From assembly GCA_033977485.1 (NCBI GenBank), contig CM066989.1, positions 35,776,595 through 35,840,594 on the forward strand: DNA of 64,000 bases, in the 5' to 3' direction. Position 1 is the first letter of the stretch. The number at the start of each line of letters is the position of its first letter. Position numbers and translations under genes: made by a program. Positions 22,411 to 34,487 of the stretch are shown in pieces. The notes under the pieces were generated by a model. That model saw only the letters and a program-made list of their open reading frames with translations, made no database searches and had not been told where the DNA came from. This stretch comes from Hydrangea macrophylla (lineage: Eukaryota; Streptophyta; Magnoliopsida; Cornales; Hydrangeaceae).

Positions 22411-25074
22411 TCCTCACCACTTCATAAGATTATGTTTGGAGAGAGAGCTAGGAAGTAAAAGAGTGAGAATTCTTGTATTTTCCTATCATCAAATCAAGGA
22501 AAGTTCTTTTCTTCTCTATATTTATATAGTTTATAAACACTCACATTTACATTATTTTCAGTAATAATTAGATTCTATTAGCTTAATTTAGGAAGGGTTA
22601 AATTAATTATTAATCTAGAATTAAGAACATAGCTATATTTGATCAAAATGGTAAAATTTTTATATCTCTTTACTCCGACCACATTAAATTTCGAAATTTT
22701 AGAGGTAGACTTTTTTAATGCCCAGGAAATACCTCTTAAAACAGTTTTTGATTTGTTTGTACCGTTTGGGTTTTATTTAGGATTCGTCTTAAAGGGTAAA
22801 TTGGTCATTTCACATTTTGTGATTCGAATTTGCTAAAACCAACTTTAGATTTGGATTCTCCACGAAATTTCACTCGAGATAGACACTGATTTCACTTAAA
22901 AAGGTTAAGAAATGAGTGAGCTATGGCCATTAGAAATTTGGAATTACAATCTGCCCAAACAGGGCATTCTGCCCAGTTTATTTCCGAAAATTTCATTTAC
23001 GCCCCTGAAAACTGTAAACGAACATATAAAGGTCTACCAATATCGGATTTGATCACGGTTTCAAGCTTAGTACTTCTAATTATGTTTATTTCCATCTGAA
23101 GTATTAATTTTTCAGTTTATGATAATTCTTATATTTTGGTATATTTACAGAATGACCCCTAAACTTTTAAAAAGGGTATTTTTGGTCATTCTGGGATTTT
23201 GTAAACTCATTATAAATCATTTATATATTCTATAATGATATTATGATAATATATACTGTTTTATAAATTTGTTAATTATAAAACCATAGAATAATAAATC
23301 TTACTACTTATCAATTGATTTAAATAAAGGTTTGATTATTTTATCATAGCTATTATATTTCTTAAACTATGGGAAAAATACAAAAAATGTTCTTATGGCA
23401 TTTTATGACCATTAAAAATAGTCCCACACTTAAATTATGGTATTTGGATATGAAAATGGAATTACGGTCCTGTTATGACTATTTTAAAAATAGTGTTAAT
23501 AAATAAGTTAGGCCTTGTGAGATTTTAAATTATATAAATAAAAACCCTTATATTTCAGTATTATTCTGTATCATTAGGATATAACAAATAGATATTACAG
23601 TTAGAAATGTTGGGGTACTAAGTACGAATAACTACTAATTTATTTATATCCTTTGGGTAATAAAATTGGTAAAAGAAAAGTAATACGCTATTAATATTAT
23701 GATTTTATAAAGAATCGTTTAACGAATAAATTATCACCCTTATGGAGATTATATATGAGCTTTACGGCTCAATAGTAACTATTTAAAAAAAAATAGTATT
23801 TTAACTTCCAAAATCTGTAGTAAATAATATATAACTCGGGAAAATACGCCGTTAATTCCTATAGTCTTGGAATTATATCTAGTATTATATTTAAGAGTTT
23901 GGAGACAATTTGACACCGTTTTCAAATGCAGCTTACTTGTAGGACCCACATTTATGTAAGAAATTATGATTTAGGAACTACTACGGACTCCAAATGGAGT
24001 CCAGTTAGTGATGTTAAACTCGGTGTAGTATAAGGAATGTTATAGTGAAGACATAGAGAAGCCTTAATTACAGTTTTACCCTTATGCTTGCAACCTATGA
24101 TTAAATGTCTAGTTTCTTTTACCAGTATTGATGTAGGAACTGTTTCATCGTCAATTCCTAAGTCGCCAAGGTGAGTGTTCGTATCCTGTATTTAACTCAA
24201 CTCTATATGTGAGTGTTCATACCCGGTATTCAGTTCAACTCCATATGTGAGTGTTCATATCCTTTTTGCTGATTCTACTCCTCACGAGTGGATCTGATTC
24301 TACCTTCAGTTATTAATAATATTATACAATTGTTATAATTCATTTTTGGAACATTATCGTTTGGTTCCACTGAAAAAGGGATTATGTTAATGTTTGTTAT
24401 GCCATTGTGCAATTCATTAATTATTCCCAATGTCAATTACCACTACAACGAACTATAAATTATAGCCCTAAGTGGTTGGTCCTATTGGGCCCATGTAATG
24501 AAGCCCAAGTGGCTGGTCCTTTTGGACCCATGAACCCGACTAGCAGGGTTGCCTTTGATCAATGTGCCATGTAATGAAAGGAACGTGTGTGTGAGTGGGT
24601 GGTTGGTAATTTGACATTCATGAAAAGATGCCTTTCGTATAAATATTCTTTGAATCTGTTATAATATTTCGTATTCATCACTATTAATATTGCTATCTCT
24701 TCTATACAAATCCTCTTTATGATTATTATCCAGGTTTATGTTCATTCACTGAGCCTTCTGCTCACACTCTCCAAATGTTTTAAAAACCCTTTTCAGATGA
24801 CAATGATATGCTTTACGCTGAACCAAATGAAGAACAAGAGATAGCAATAGAAGGAGAAGACCCTCTCCTAGATGCCCTTGAAGTGTCACTTTCTTAGGAG
24901 CTCAAATAATGAATCTAAGTATTCCAATGGATACTTTCTTTTCTTGTACTGGATTTAAAGGCTATGTAAAGCCTTAAACTCTATTTGTAAGTTTGTATTG
25001 GTGTGATGGTTGGGGGTCTCTTCGATCCCATTTAATAAAATGAATGTTTTGATTGCTTCCGCTAGAGTAAAAGG

Positions 25075-25158
25075 CCAGGCCATAGCCAATTTCTTGGCCG
25101 ATCACCCAGATCCTACTGATTTGGGGGAACTGCCTTCAACACCCAAAGTATTGAGCAC
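25075..25158 (+). pseudogene. Tat-type pol scrap (RT/RNase H boundary)
   Basis: Translates in frame as VKGQAIANFLADHP and onward to a TAG near 25159. This resembles the segment that joins reverse transcriptase to RNase H in Tat/Ogre-lineage Ty3 elements. It is under 30 codons and has nothing of the enzyme either side. It lies exactly between two family B LTR blocks of opposite strand. Some short resemblance to the LTR B terminus (GGCCG...TTTGGGGG) makes the left boundary uncertain. Confidence 0.55.
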
Positions 25159-28139
25159 GTAGCTTAATTCTGTTTATATATTGAAGTCTACAAAAACCTC
25201 GAAAATATTATTACAATTGAAGGCAAAACTCTCCTAAATATTCTAAATATCTAACAATCAGCTACTCCTCATTTGCATCAAGAAGATAATCTTTATCTTC
25301 TATCGAAATGTTCTGTTCTTCTAAGGGTTCTGTAATAGCCTATCATCGTCACTTCGTCACCTGAAAAGGGTTTTAAAAATATTTGGAGAGTGTGAGCTGA
25401 AGGCTCAGTGAATGAACATAACCTTGGAATAATCACTTAAAAGGTTTGCCTTTTTAGAATAGATAAGACAATAATATTAAAATTTCATGCAATAAAATAA
25501 AATATAATGACAGGTTCTATTTGCATGGAAAACATCATCTTTACATAAATGTCAAATTACCAACCACCCACTCACACACACGTTCCTTTCATTACATGGC
25601 ACAGTGATCAAAGGCAACCCTGCTAGTCGGGTTCATGGGTCCAAAAGGACCAGCCACTTGGGCTTCATTACATGGGCCCAATAGGACCAACCACTTAGGG
25701 CTATACTTTATAGTTCGTTGTAGTGGTAATTGACATTGGGAATAATGAATGAATTGCACAATGACATAACAAATATTAACATAATCCCTTTTTCAGTGGA
25801 ACCAAACGATAATGTTCCAAAAATGAATTATAACAATTGTATAATATTATTAATAACTGAAGGTAGAATCAGATCCACTCGTGAGGAGTAGGATCAGCAA
25901 AAAGGATATGAACACTCACATATGGAGTTGAACTGAATACCGGGTATGAACACTCACCTTGGCGACTTAGGAATTGACGATGAAACAGTTCCTACATCAA
26001 TACAAGTAAAAGAGCTAAACATTTAATCATAGGTTGCAAGCATAAGGGTAAAACTGTAATTAAGGCTTCTCTATGTCTTCACTATAACATTCCTTATACT
26101 ACACCGAGTTTAACATCACTAACTGGACTCCATTTGGAGTCCGCAGTAATTCCTAAATCATAATTTCTTACATAAATGTGGGTCCTACAAGTAAGCTGTA
26201 TTTGAAAACGATGTCAGATTGTCTCCAAACTCTTAAATATAATACTAGATATAATTCCAAGACTATAGGAATTAACGGCGTATTTTCCCGAGTTATAGAT
26301 TATTTACTACAGACTTTGGAAGTTAAAATTCTTTTTTTTTTAAATAGTTACTATTGAGCCGTAAAACTCATATATAATCTCCATAAGGGTGAGAATTTAT
26401 TCGTTAAACGATTCTTTATAAAATCATAATATTAATAGCGTATTACTTTTCTTTTACCAATTTTATTACCCAAAGGATATAAATAAATTAGTAGTTATTC
26501 GTACTTAGTACCCCAACATTTCTAATTGTAATATCTATTAGTTATATCCTAATGATACCGAATAATACTGAAATATAAGAGTTTTTATTTATATAATTTA
26601 AAATCTGACAAGGCCTAACTTATTTACTAACACTATTTTTAAAATAGTCATAACAGGACCGTAATTCCATTTTCATATCCAAATACCATAATTTAAGTGT
26701 GGGACTATTTTTAATGGTCATAAAATGCCATAAGAACATTTTTGTATTTTTTCCATAGTTTAAGAAATATAATAGCTATGATAAAATAATCAAACATTTA
26801 TTTAAATCAATTGATAAGTAGTAAGATTTATTATTCTATGGTTTTATAATTAACAAATTTATAAAACAGTATATATTATCATAATATCATTATAGAATAT
26901 ATAAATGATTTACAATGAGTTTACAAAATCCCAGAATGACCAAAATTACCCTTTTTAAAAGTTTAGGGGTCATTCTGTAAATATACCAAAATATAAGAAT
27001 TATCAGAAACTGAAAAATTAATACTTCAGATGGAAATAAACATAATTAGAAGTACTAAGCTTGAAACCGTGATCAAATCCGATATCGGTAGACCTTTATA
27101 TGTTCGTTTACAATTTTCAGAGGTGTAAATGAAATTTTCGGAAATAAACTAGGCAGAATGCCCTGTTTGGGCAGATTGTAATTCCAAACTTCTAATGGCC
27201 ATAGCTCACTCATTTCTTAACCTTTTTAAGTGAAATCAGTATCTATCTCGAGTGAAATTTCGTGGAGAATCCAAATCTAAAGTTGGTTTTAGCAAATTCG
27301 AATCACAGAATGTGAAATGACCAATTTACCCTTTAAGACGAATCCTAAATAAAACCCAAACGGTACAAACAAATCAAAAACTGTTTTAAGAGGTATTTCC
27401 TGGGCATTAAAAGAGTCTACCTCTAAAATTTCAGAATTTAATGTGGTCGGAGTAAAGAGATATAAAAATTTTAACATTTTGATCAAATCTAGCTATGTTC
27501 TTAATTCTAGATTAATAATTAATTTAACCATTCCTAAATTAAGCTAATAGGATCTAATTATTACTGAAAATAATGTAAATGTGAGTGTTTATAAACTATA
27601 TAAATATAGAGAAGAAAAGAACTTACCTTGATTTGATGATAGGAAAATACAAGAATTCTCACTCTTTTACTTCCTAGCTCTCTCTCCAAACATAATCTTA
27701 TGAAGTGGTGAGGAATTTGTGGTGTGAAAAATAACTCATGGATGTGTGTTTATATAGCAAGAAAAAGATGTAGTGCTTCATTAATTTAATTAGGTAAGGT
27801 TTTAATTTATTACATTGATACTCCTACTTTATTTTATTTTTCATTTAATTCATTATTTATTAGTAAGATGTGATCTATTATGTGCCAATATCTTTTCTTT
27901 TTCTTTTAAAATCTTATTTATTTTTCTTTTAAATTAAGTAGAGTTTTAGTTTATTAAAAAGATATGATTTATCATGTGCCACTTTCTTTTCTTTTTCTTT
28001 TAAAATCTTATTTGTTTTTCTTTTAAATTAAGTATGATTTATTTTATTGATGAAAATATGATCTATCATGTGCCACCTTCTTTTCTTTTTTGAAAGTGGT
28101 AGGTGGATGAATTGAAAACCATGTGAATGAAAATGATAT
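25159..28139 (-). mobile_element. Family B' LTR, reversed, 5' start missing
   Basis: Reverse-strand LTR B of a subfamily whose 3' part (25159-25440) differs from the main type and matches 34582-34860. It has one 38-bp GTGAGTGTTC unit fewer than the main type (about 25910-25960). It ends at 28139 (AATGATATG), about 230 bp short of the LTR start, and is fused to a tail-cassette segment. A 65-codon minus-strand frame (27289-27486) is the same LTR sequence as elsewhere. Confidence 0.8.
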
Positions 28140-28884
28140 GGTAGGGTAAGCATCCCAGGACGGTATTGTCCTCAGAAGTAAGTCCTGAAGAGCATTAACC
28201 CAGGGTTCTGTGGAACGAACTATAGGATCTATATGGTTGCTGAAAAGCGCGTAGGATGTCGTTAGCATCCAACCTCTGAAAGGAAGCCTCACGTTGGCAG
28301 AACTCTGTTCCCACTCATCAAAATCCAAATGTACATTTGTATCATTGTAACTTTTCATATTCAAAAAAAAAAAAAAATTGTTCTTGGAAATTTGGTCCGC
28401 CCTTGCAATTCAAATCATTTGTTGGATGGGGTGGCCTTACCAACGAACAATGGGTTGATGAAATGTAAGGGTTTGCTTGTTGTTCTCTTTTCGCTCTTAT
28501 ATGTATCAAAAAAATATCATCAATAAAAAGAGAATATCAAAGATTGTGTAAATACATGAGCAACCAGTCATATGTGTTGTTTCCCAGCCATTCAGGCCAT
28601 GCACTATTTCTATACCCTGTACCAACAGTCTGATTCTCCATCACCCACAAGCCTTTGGTCACTCTCGCAAAAGGCCAATACTTCAATCACTGCCTAAAAT
28701 TTCACTCCTTACAAAGCATCAAAACGCCACACTGGGGCAGTTTCTCCACTACTAAATATATACGCATTGTCTGCTTTGTATAAGTACATACATTTAAAAA
28801 AAAAATAATAAATAAAAAAAAAAAAAAAAATTTAAGCACCTAGTGAGTTAAGTTTGGGGACTAAACTTTCTAAGTAGAGGAGAA
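28140..28884 (+). other. Tail cassette, partial, in front of LTR B
   Basis: Begins inside the segment shared with 42496 (GTAGGGTAAGCATCCCAGG), passes an A-tract (28364-28377), the GTTCTTGGAAATTTGG and GTGTAAATACATGAGC segments and an A-rich microsatellite (about 28795-28832). It ends in CACCTAGTGAGTTAAG and the PPT-like AAGTAGAGGAGAA before LTR B. The LBD gene and the first part of the cassette are missing. Confidence 0.7.
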
Positions 28885-31800
28885 TGTCATGACCCGAATA
28901 ATTGAAAATAAAAATTTAGAAAATTATAGGAAATATCTTTTAAATATATATATATGCCTAAATTACGAAATTTATGTGAATTTCTGACCACATCTCACAG
29001 CTTAATTTACTTGATTTTATGTTTTGCAGTGTAAAAAAATACCTGAAATTGACACATGTCAAAATCCTTGCAGGAAACAAACATTTAGCCATATCATTTT
29101 CATTCACATGGTTTTCAATTCATCCACCTACCACTTTCAAAAAAGAAAAGAAGGTGGCACATGATAGATCATATTTTCATCAATAAAATAAATCATACTT
29201 AATTTAAAAGAAAAACAAATAAGATTTTAAAAGAAAAAGAAAAGAAAGTGGCACATGATAAATCATATCTTTTTAATAAACTAAAACTCTACTTAATTTA
29301 AAAGAAAAATAAATAAGATTTTAAAAGAAAAAGAAAAGATAGTGGCACATAATAGATCACATCTTACTAATAAATAATGAATTAAATGAAAAAGAAAATA
29401 AAGTAGGAGTATCAATGTAATAAATTAAAACCTTACCTAATTAAATTAATGAAGCACTACATCTTTTTCTTGCTATATAAACACACATCCATGAGTTATT
29501 TTTCACACCACAAACTCCTCACCACTTCATAAGATTATGTTTGGAGAGAGAGCTAGGAAGTAAAAGAGTGAGAATTCTTGTATTTTCCTATCATCAAATC
29601 AAGGTAAGTTCTTTTCTTCTCTATATTTATATAGTTTATAAACACTCACATTTACATTATTTTCAGTAATAATTAGATTCTATTAGCTTAATTTAGGAAG
29701 GGTTAAATTAATTATTAATCTAGAATTAAGAACATAGCTAGATTTGATCAAAATGGTAAAATTTTTATATCTCTTTACTCCGACCACATTAAATTCCGAA
29801 ATTTTAGAGGTAGACTCTTTTAATGCCCAGGAAATACCTCTTAAAACAGTTTTTGATTTGTTTGTACCGTTTGGGTTTTATTTAGGATTCGTCTTAAAGG
29901 GTAAATTGGTCATTTCACATTCTGTGATTCGAATTTGCTAAAACCAACTTTAGATTTGGATTCTCCACGAAATTTCACTCGAGATAGATACTGATTTCAC
30001 TTAAAAAGGTTAAGAAATGAGTGAGCTATGGCCATTAGAAGTTTGGAATTACAATCTGCCCAAACAGGGCATTCTGCCCAGTTTATTTCCGAAAATTTCA
30101 TTGACACCCCTGAAAACTGTAAACGAACATATAAAGGTCTACCGATATCGGATTTGATCACGGTTTCAAGCTTAGTACTTCTAATTATGTTTATTTCCAT
30201 CTGAAGTATTAATTTTTCAGTTTATGATAATTCTTATATTTTGGTATATTTACAGAATGACCCCTAAACTTTTCAAAAGGGTATTTTTGGTCATTCTGGG
30301 ATTTTGTAAACTCATTATAAATCATTTATATATTCTATAATGATATTATGATAATATATATTGTTTTATAAATTTGTTAATTATAAAACCATAGAATAAT
30401 AAATCTTACTACTTATCAATTGATTTAAATAAAGGTTTGATTATTTTATCATAGCTATTATATTTCTTAAACTATGGGAAAAATACAAAAAAATATATTC
30501 TTATGGCATTTTATGACCATTAAAAATAGTCCCACACTTAAATTATGGTATTTGGATATGAAAATGGAATTACGGCCCTGTTATGACTATTTTAAAAATA
30601 GTGTTAATAAATAAGTTAGGCCTTGTCAGATTTTAAATTATATAAATAAAAACCCTTATATTTCAGTATTATTCTGTATCATTAGGATATAACAAATAGA
30701 TATTACAATTAGAAATGTTGGGGTACTAAGTACGAATAACTACTAATTTATTTATATCCTTTGGGTAATAAAATTGGTAAAAGAAAAGTAATACGCTATA
30801 AATATTATGATTTTATAAAGAATCGTTTAACGAATAAATTCTCACCCTTATGGAGATTATATATGAGCTTTACGGCTCAATAGTAACTATTTTTAAAAAA
30901 AATAGTATTTTAACTTCCAAAATCTGTAGTAAATAATCTATAACTCGGGAAAAAACGTCGTTTATTCCTATAGTCTTGGAATTATATCTAGTATTATATT
31001 TAAGAGTTTGGAGACAATCTGACACCGTTTTCAAATGCAGCTTACTTGTAGGACCCACATTTATATAAGAAATTATGATTTAGGAACTACTACGGACTCC
31101 AAATGGAGTCCAGTTAGTGATGTTAAACTCGGTGTAGTATAAGGAATGTTATAGTGAAGACATAGAGAAGCCTTAATTACAGTTTTACCCTTATGCTTGC
31201 AACCTATGATTAAATGTCTAGTTTCTTTTACCTGTATTGATGTAGGAACTGTTTCATCGTCAATTCCTAAGTCGCCAAGGTGAGTGTTCGTATCCTGTAT
31301 TTAACTCAACTCTATATGTGAGTGTTCATACTCGGTATTCAGTTCAACTCCATATGTGAGTGTTCATATCCTTTTTGCTGATTCTACTCCTCACGAGTGG
31401 ATCTGATTCTACCTTCAGTTATTAATAATATTATACAATTGTTATAATTCATTTTTGGAACATTATCGTTTGGTCCACTGAAAAAGGGATTATGTTAATA
31501 TTTGTTATGCCATTGTGCAATTCATTCATTATTCCCAATGTCAATTACCACTACAACGAACTATAAAGTATAGCCCTAAGTGGTTGGTCCTATTGGGCCC
31601 ATGTAATGAAGCCCAAGTGGCTGGTCCTTTTGGACCCCATGAACCCGACTAGCAGGGTTGCCTTTGATCAATGTGTCATGTAATGAAAGGAACGTGTGTG
31701 TGAGTGGGTGGTTGGTAATTTGATATTCATGAAAAGATGCCTTTCGTATAAATATTCTTTGAATCTGTTATAATATTTCGTATTCATCACTATTAATATT

Positions 31801-32240
31801 GCTATCTCTTCTATACAAATCCTCTTTATGATTATTATCCAGGTTTATGTTCATTCGCTGAGCCTTCTGCTCACACTCTCCAAATGTTTTAAAAACCCTT
31901 TTCAGATGACAATGATATGCTTTACGCTGAACCAAATGAAGAACAAGAGATAGCAATAGAAGGAGAAGACCCTCTCCTAGATGCCCTTGAAGGGTCACTT
32001 TCTTAGGAGCTCAAATAATGAATCTAAGTATTCCAATGGATACTTTCTTTTCTTGTACTGGATTCAAAGGTTATGTAAAGCCTTAAACTCTATTTGTAAG
32101 TTTGTATTGGTGTGATGGTTGGGGGTCTCTTCGATCCCATTTAATAAATGAATGTTTTGATTGCTTCCGCTAGATCTCTGTACAAGTTAAAAGGCCTCGT
32201 CGGCCGGTCATGATCCCTAAATCTATTATTTGGAATTTGT
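28885..32240 (+). mobile_element. Family B LTR, nearly complete (~3.3 kb)
   Basis: Starts TGTCATGACCCG and runs through all recognised LTR B landmarks: TA-repeat, TATATAAAC near 29475, donor-like AAGGTAAGT, the recurrent 65-codon frame (29744-29941), three GTGAGTGTTC units (31280-31375) and the GGCCTCGTCGGCCGG near-palindrome. Only the terminal GGGGGCGTGACA is lost: at about 32240 it turns into a reversed LTR B, giving a large inverted repeat. Confidence 0.9.
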
Positions 32241-33834
32241 AGCGGAACCAATCAAAACATTCATTTATTAAATGGGATCGAAGAGACCCCCAACCATCAC
32301 ACCAATACAAACTTACAAATAGAGTTTAAGGCTTTACATAGCCTTTAAATCCAGTACAAGAAAAGAAAGTATCCATTGGAATACTTAGATTCATTATTTG
32401 AGCTCCTTAGAAAGTGACCCTTCAAGGGCATCTAGGTGAGGGTCTTCTCTTTCTATTGCTATCTCTTATTCTTCATTTGGTTCAGTGTAAAGCATATCAT
32501 TGTCATCTGAAAAGGGTTTTTAAAACATTTGGAGAGTGTGAGCAGAAGGCTCAGTGAATGAACATAAACCTGGATAATAATCATAAAGAGGATTTGTATA
32601 GAAGAGATAGCAATATTAATAGTGATGAATACGAAATATTATAACAGATTCAAAGAATATTTATACGAAAGGCATCTTTTTATGAATGTCAAATTACCAA
32701 CCACCCACTCACACACACGTTCCTTTCATTACATGGCACATTGATCAAAGGCAACCCTGCTAGTCGGGTTCATGGGTCCAAAAGGACCAGCCACTTGGGC
32801 TTCATTACATGGGCCCAATAGGACCAACCACTTAGGGCTATACTTTATAGTTCGTTGTAGTGGTAATTGACATTGGGAATAATGAATGAATTGCACAATG
32901 GCATAACAAATATTAACATAATCCCTTTTTCAGTGGAACCAAACGATAATGTTCCAAAAATGAATTATAACAATTGTATAATATTATTAATAACTGAAGG
33001 TAGAATCAGATCCACTCGTGAGGAGTAGAATCAGCAAAAAGGATATGAACACTCATATATGGAGTTGAACTGAATACCGAGTATGAACACTCACATATAG
33101 AGTTGAGTTAAATACAGGATACGAACACTCACCTTGGCGACTTAGGAATTGACGATGAAACAGTTCCTACATCAATACAGGTAAAAAAAACTAGACATTT
33201 AATCATAGGTTGCAAGCATAAGGGTAAAACTGTAATTAAGGCTTCTCTATGTCTTCACTATAACATTCCTTATACTACACCGAGTTTAACATCACTAACT
33301 GGACTCCATTTGGAGTCCGTAGTAGTTCCTAAATCATAATTTCTTATATAAATGTGGGTCCTACAAGTAAATTGCATTTGAAAACGGTGTCAGATTGTCT
33401 CCAAACTCTTAAATATAATACTAGATATAATTCCAAGACTATAGGAATTAACGGCGTATTTTCCCGAGTTATAGATTATTTACTACGGATTTTGGAAGTT
33501 AAAATAGTATTTTTTTTTAAATAGTTACTATTGAGCCGTAAAGCTCATATATAATCTCCATAAGGGTGAGAATTTATTCGTTAAACGATTCTTTATAAAA
33601 TCATAATATTAATAGCGTATTACTTTTCTTTTACCAATTTTATTACCCAAAGGATATAAATAAATTAGTAGTTATTCGTACTTAGTACCCCAATATTTCT
33701 AATTGTAATATCTATTTGTTATATCCTAATGATACAGAATAATACTGAAATATAAGGGTTTTTATTTATATAATTTAAAATCTGACATGGCCTAACTTAT
33801 TTATTAACACTATTTTTAAAATAGTCATAAAAGA
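32241..33834 (-). mobile_element. Family B LTR 3' half, reversed
   Basis: Reverse complement of about 30590-32172, beginning TAGCGGAACCAATC. About 68 bp separate the two arms. It stops in the middle of the LTR at AATAGTCATAA and switches back to plus orientation. Confidence 0.85.
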
Positions 33835-34374
33835 AAAGTAATACGCTATTAATATTATGATTTTATAAAGAATCGTTTAACGAATAAATTCTCACCCTTT
33901 TGGAGATTATATATGAGCTTTACGACTCAATAGTAACTATTTAAAAAAAAAATAGTATTTTAACTTCCAAAATCTGTAGTAAATAATCTATAACTCGGGA
34001 AAATACGCCGTTAATTCCTATAGTCTTGGAATTATATCTAGTATTATATTTAAGAGTTTGGAGACAATCTGACACCGTTTTCAAATGCAGCTTACTTGTA
34101 GGACCCACATTTATGTAAGAAATTATGATTTAGGAACTACTACGGACTCCAAATGGAGTCCAGTTAGTGATGTTAAACTCGGTGTAGTATAAGGAATGTT
34201 ATAGTGAAGACATAGAGAAGCCTTAATTACAGTTTTACCCTTATGCTTGCAACCTATGATTAAATGTCTAGTTTCTTTTACCTGTATTGATGTAGGAACT
34301 GTTTCATCGTCAATTCCTAAGTCGCCAAGGTGAGTGTTCGTATCCTGTATTTAACTCAACTCTATATGTGAGTG
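33835..34374 (+). mobile_element. Family B LTR internal fragment
   Basis: Plus-strand piece equivalent to about 45147-45690, from AAGAAAAGTAATACGC to the second GTGAGTG unit, where it breaks into family D-type DNA. It shares no PPT or LTR end with its neighbours, so both edges are breakpoints. Confidence 0.8.
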
Positions 34375-34487
34375 CCACCTCGTTTGCCGCTAGTTTGGAT
34401 GATGGTTTATTGGAGGTTTTGGGCAAACGAGGTAGGTGACCGAAGTTTGCCCCTTGTATGAAGGGTAGATAGTAAAAGTCAAGCAAA
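34375..34487 (-). mobile_element. Scrap of Tat-type (family D) 3' region, reversed
   Basis: Reverse complement of a stretch very similar to 59688-59790: it contains GGGCAAACGAGGTAGG and GAAGTTTGCCCCTTG, the inverted form of the GGGGCAAACTTCGG...CCTCGTTTGCC repeats of the family D element. It is about 110 bp long and non-coding, and lies between two family B blocks of opposite strand. Confidence 0.75.

Larger units (their letters stand above)
19597..25074 (+). mobile_element. Family B LTR, interrupted by solo LTR C
   Basis: Starts TGTCATGACCCG at 19597, directly after a polyprotein end and PPT, so it is a 3' LTR. It is split at 20171/22411 by a solo LTR. The second part has the donor-like GGAAAGTTC leader, a 65-codon frame (22639-22836), three GTGAGTGTTC units (about 24170-24265) and reaches GCTTCCGCTAG. 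The terminal ~70 bp are replaced near 25063-25075 by Tat-type polyprotein DNA, with a shared TAAAAGGCC at the switch. Confidence 0.85.

Noticed and set aside
15226..25074. A complete family B element with two LTRs
   Set aside because: The LTRs are inverted, and the interior holds a reversed tail cassette plus only the last 210 codons of the polyprotein. There is no PBS or gag.
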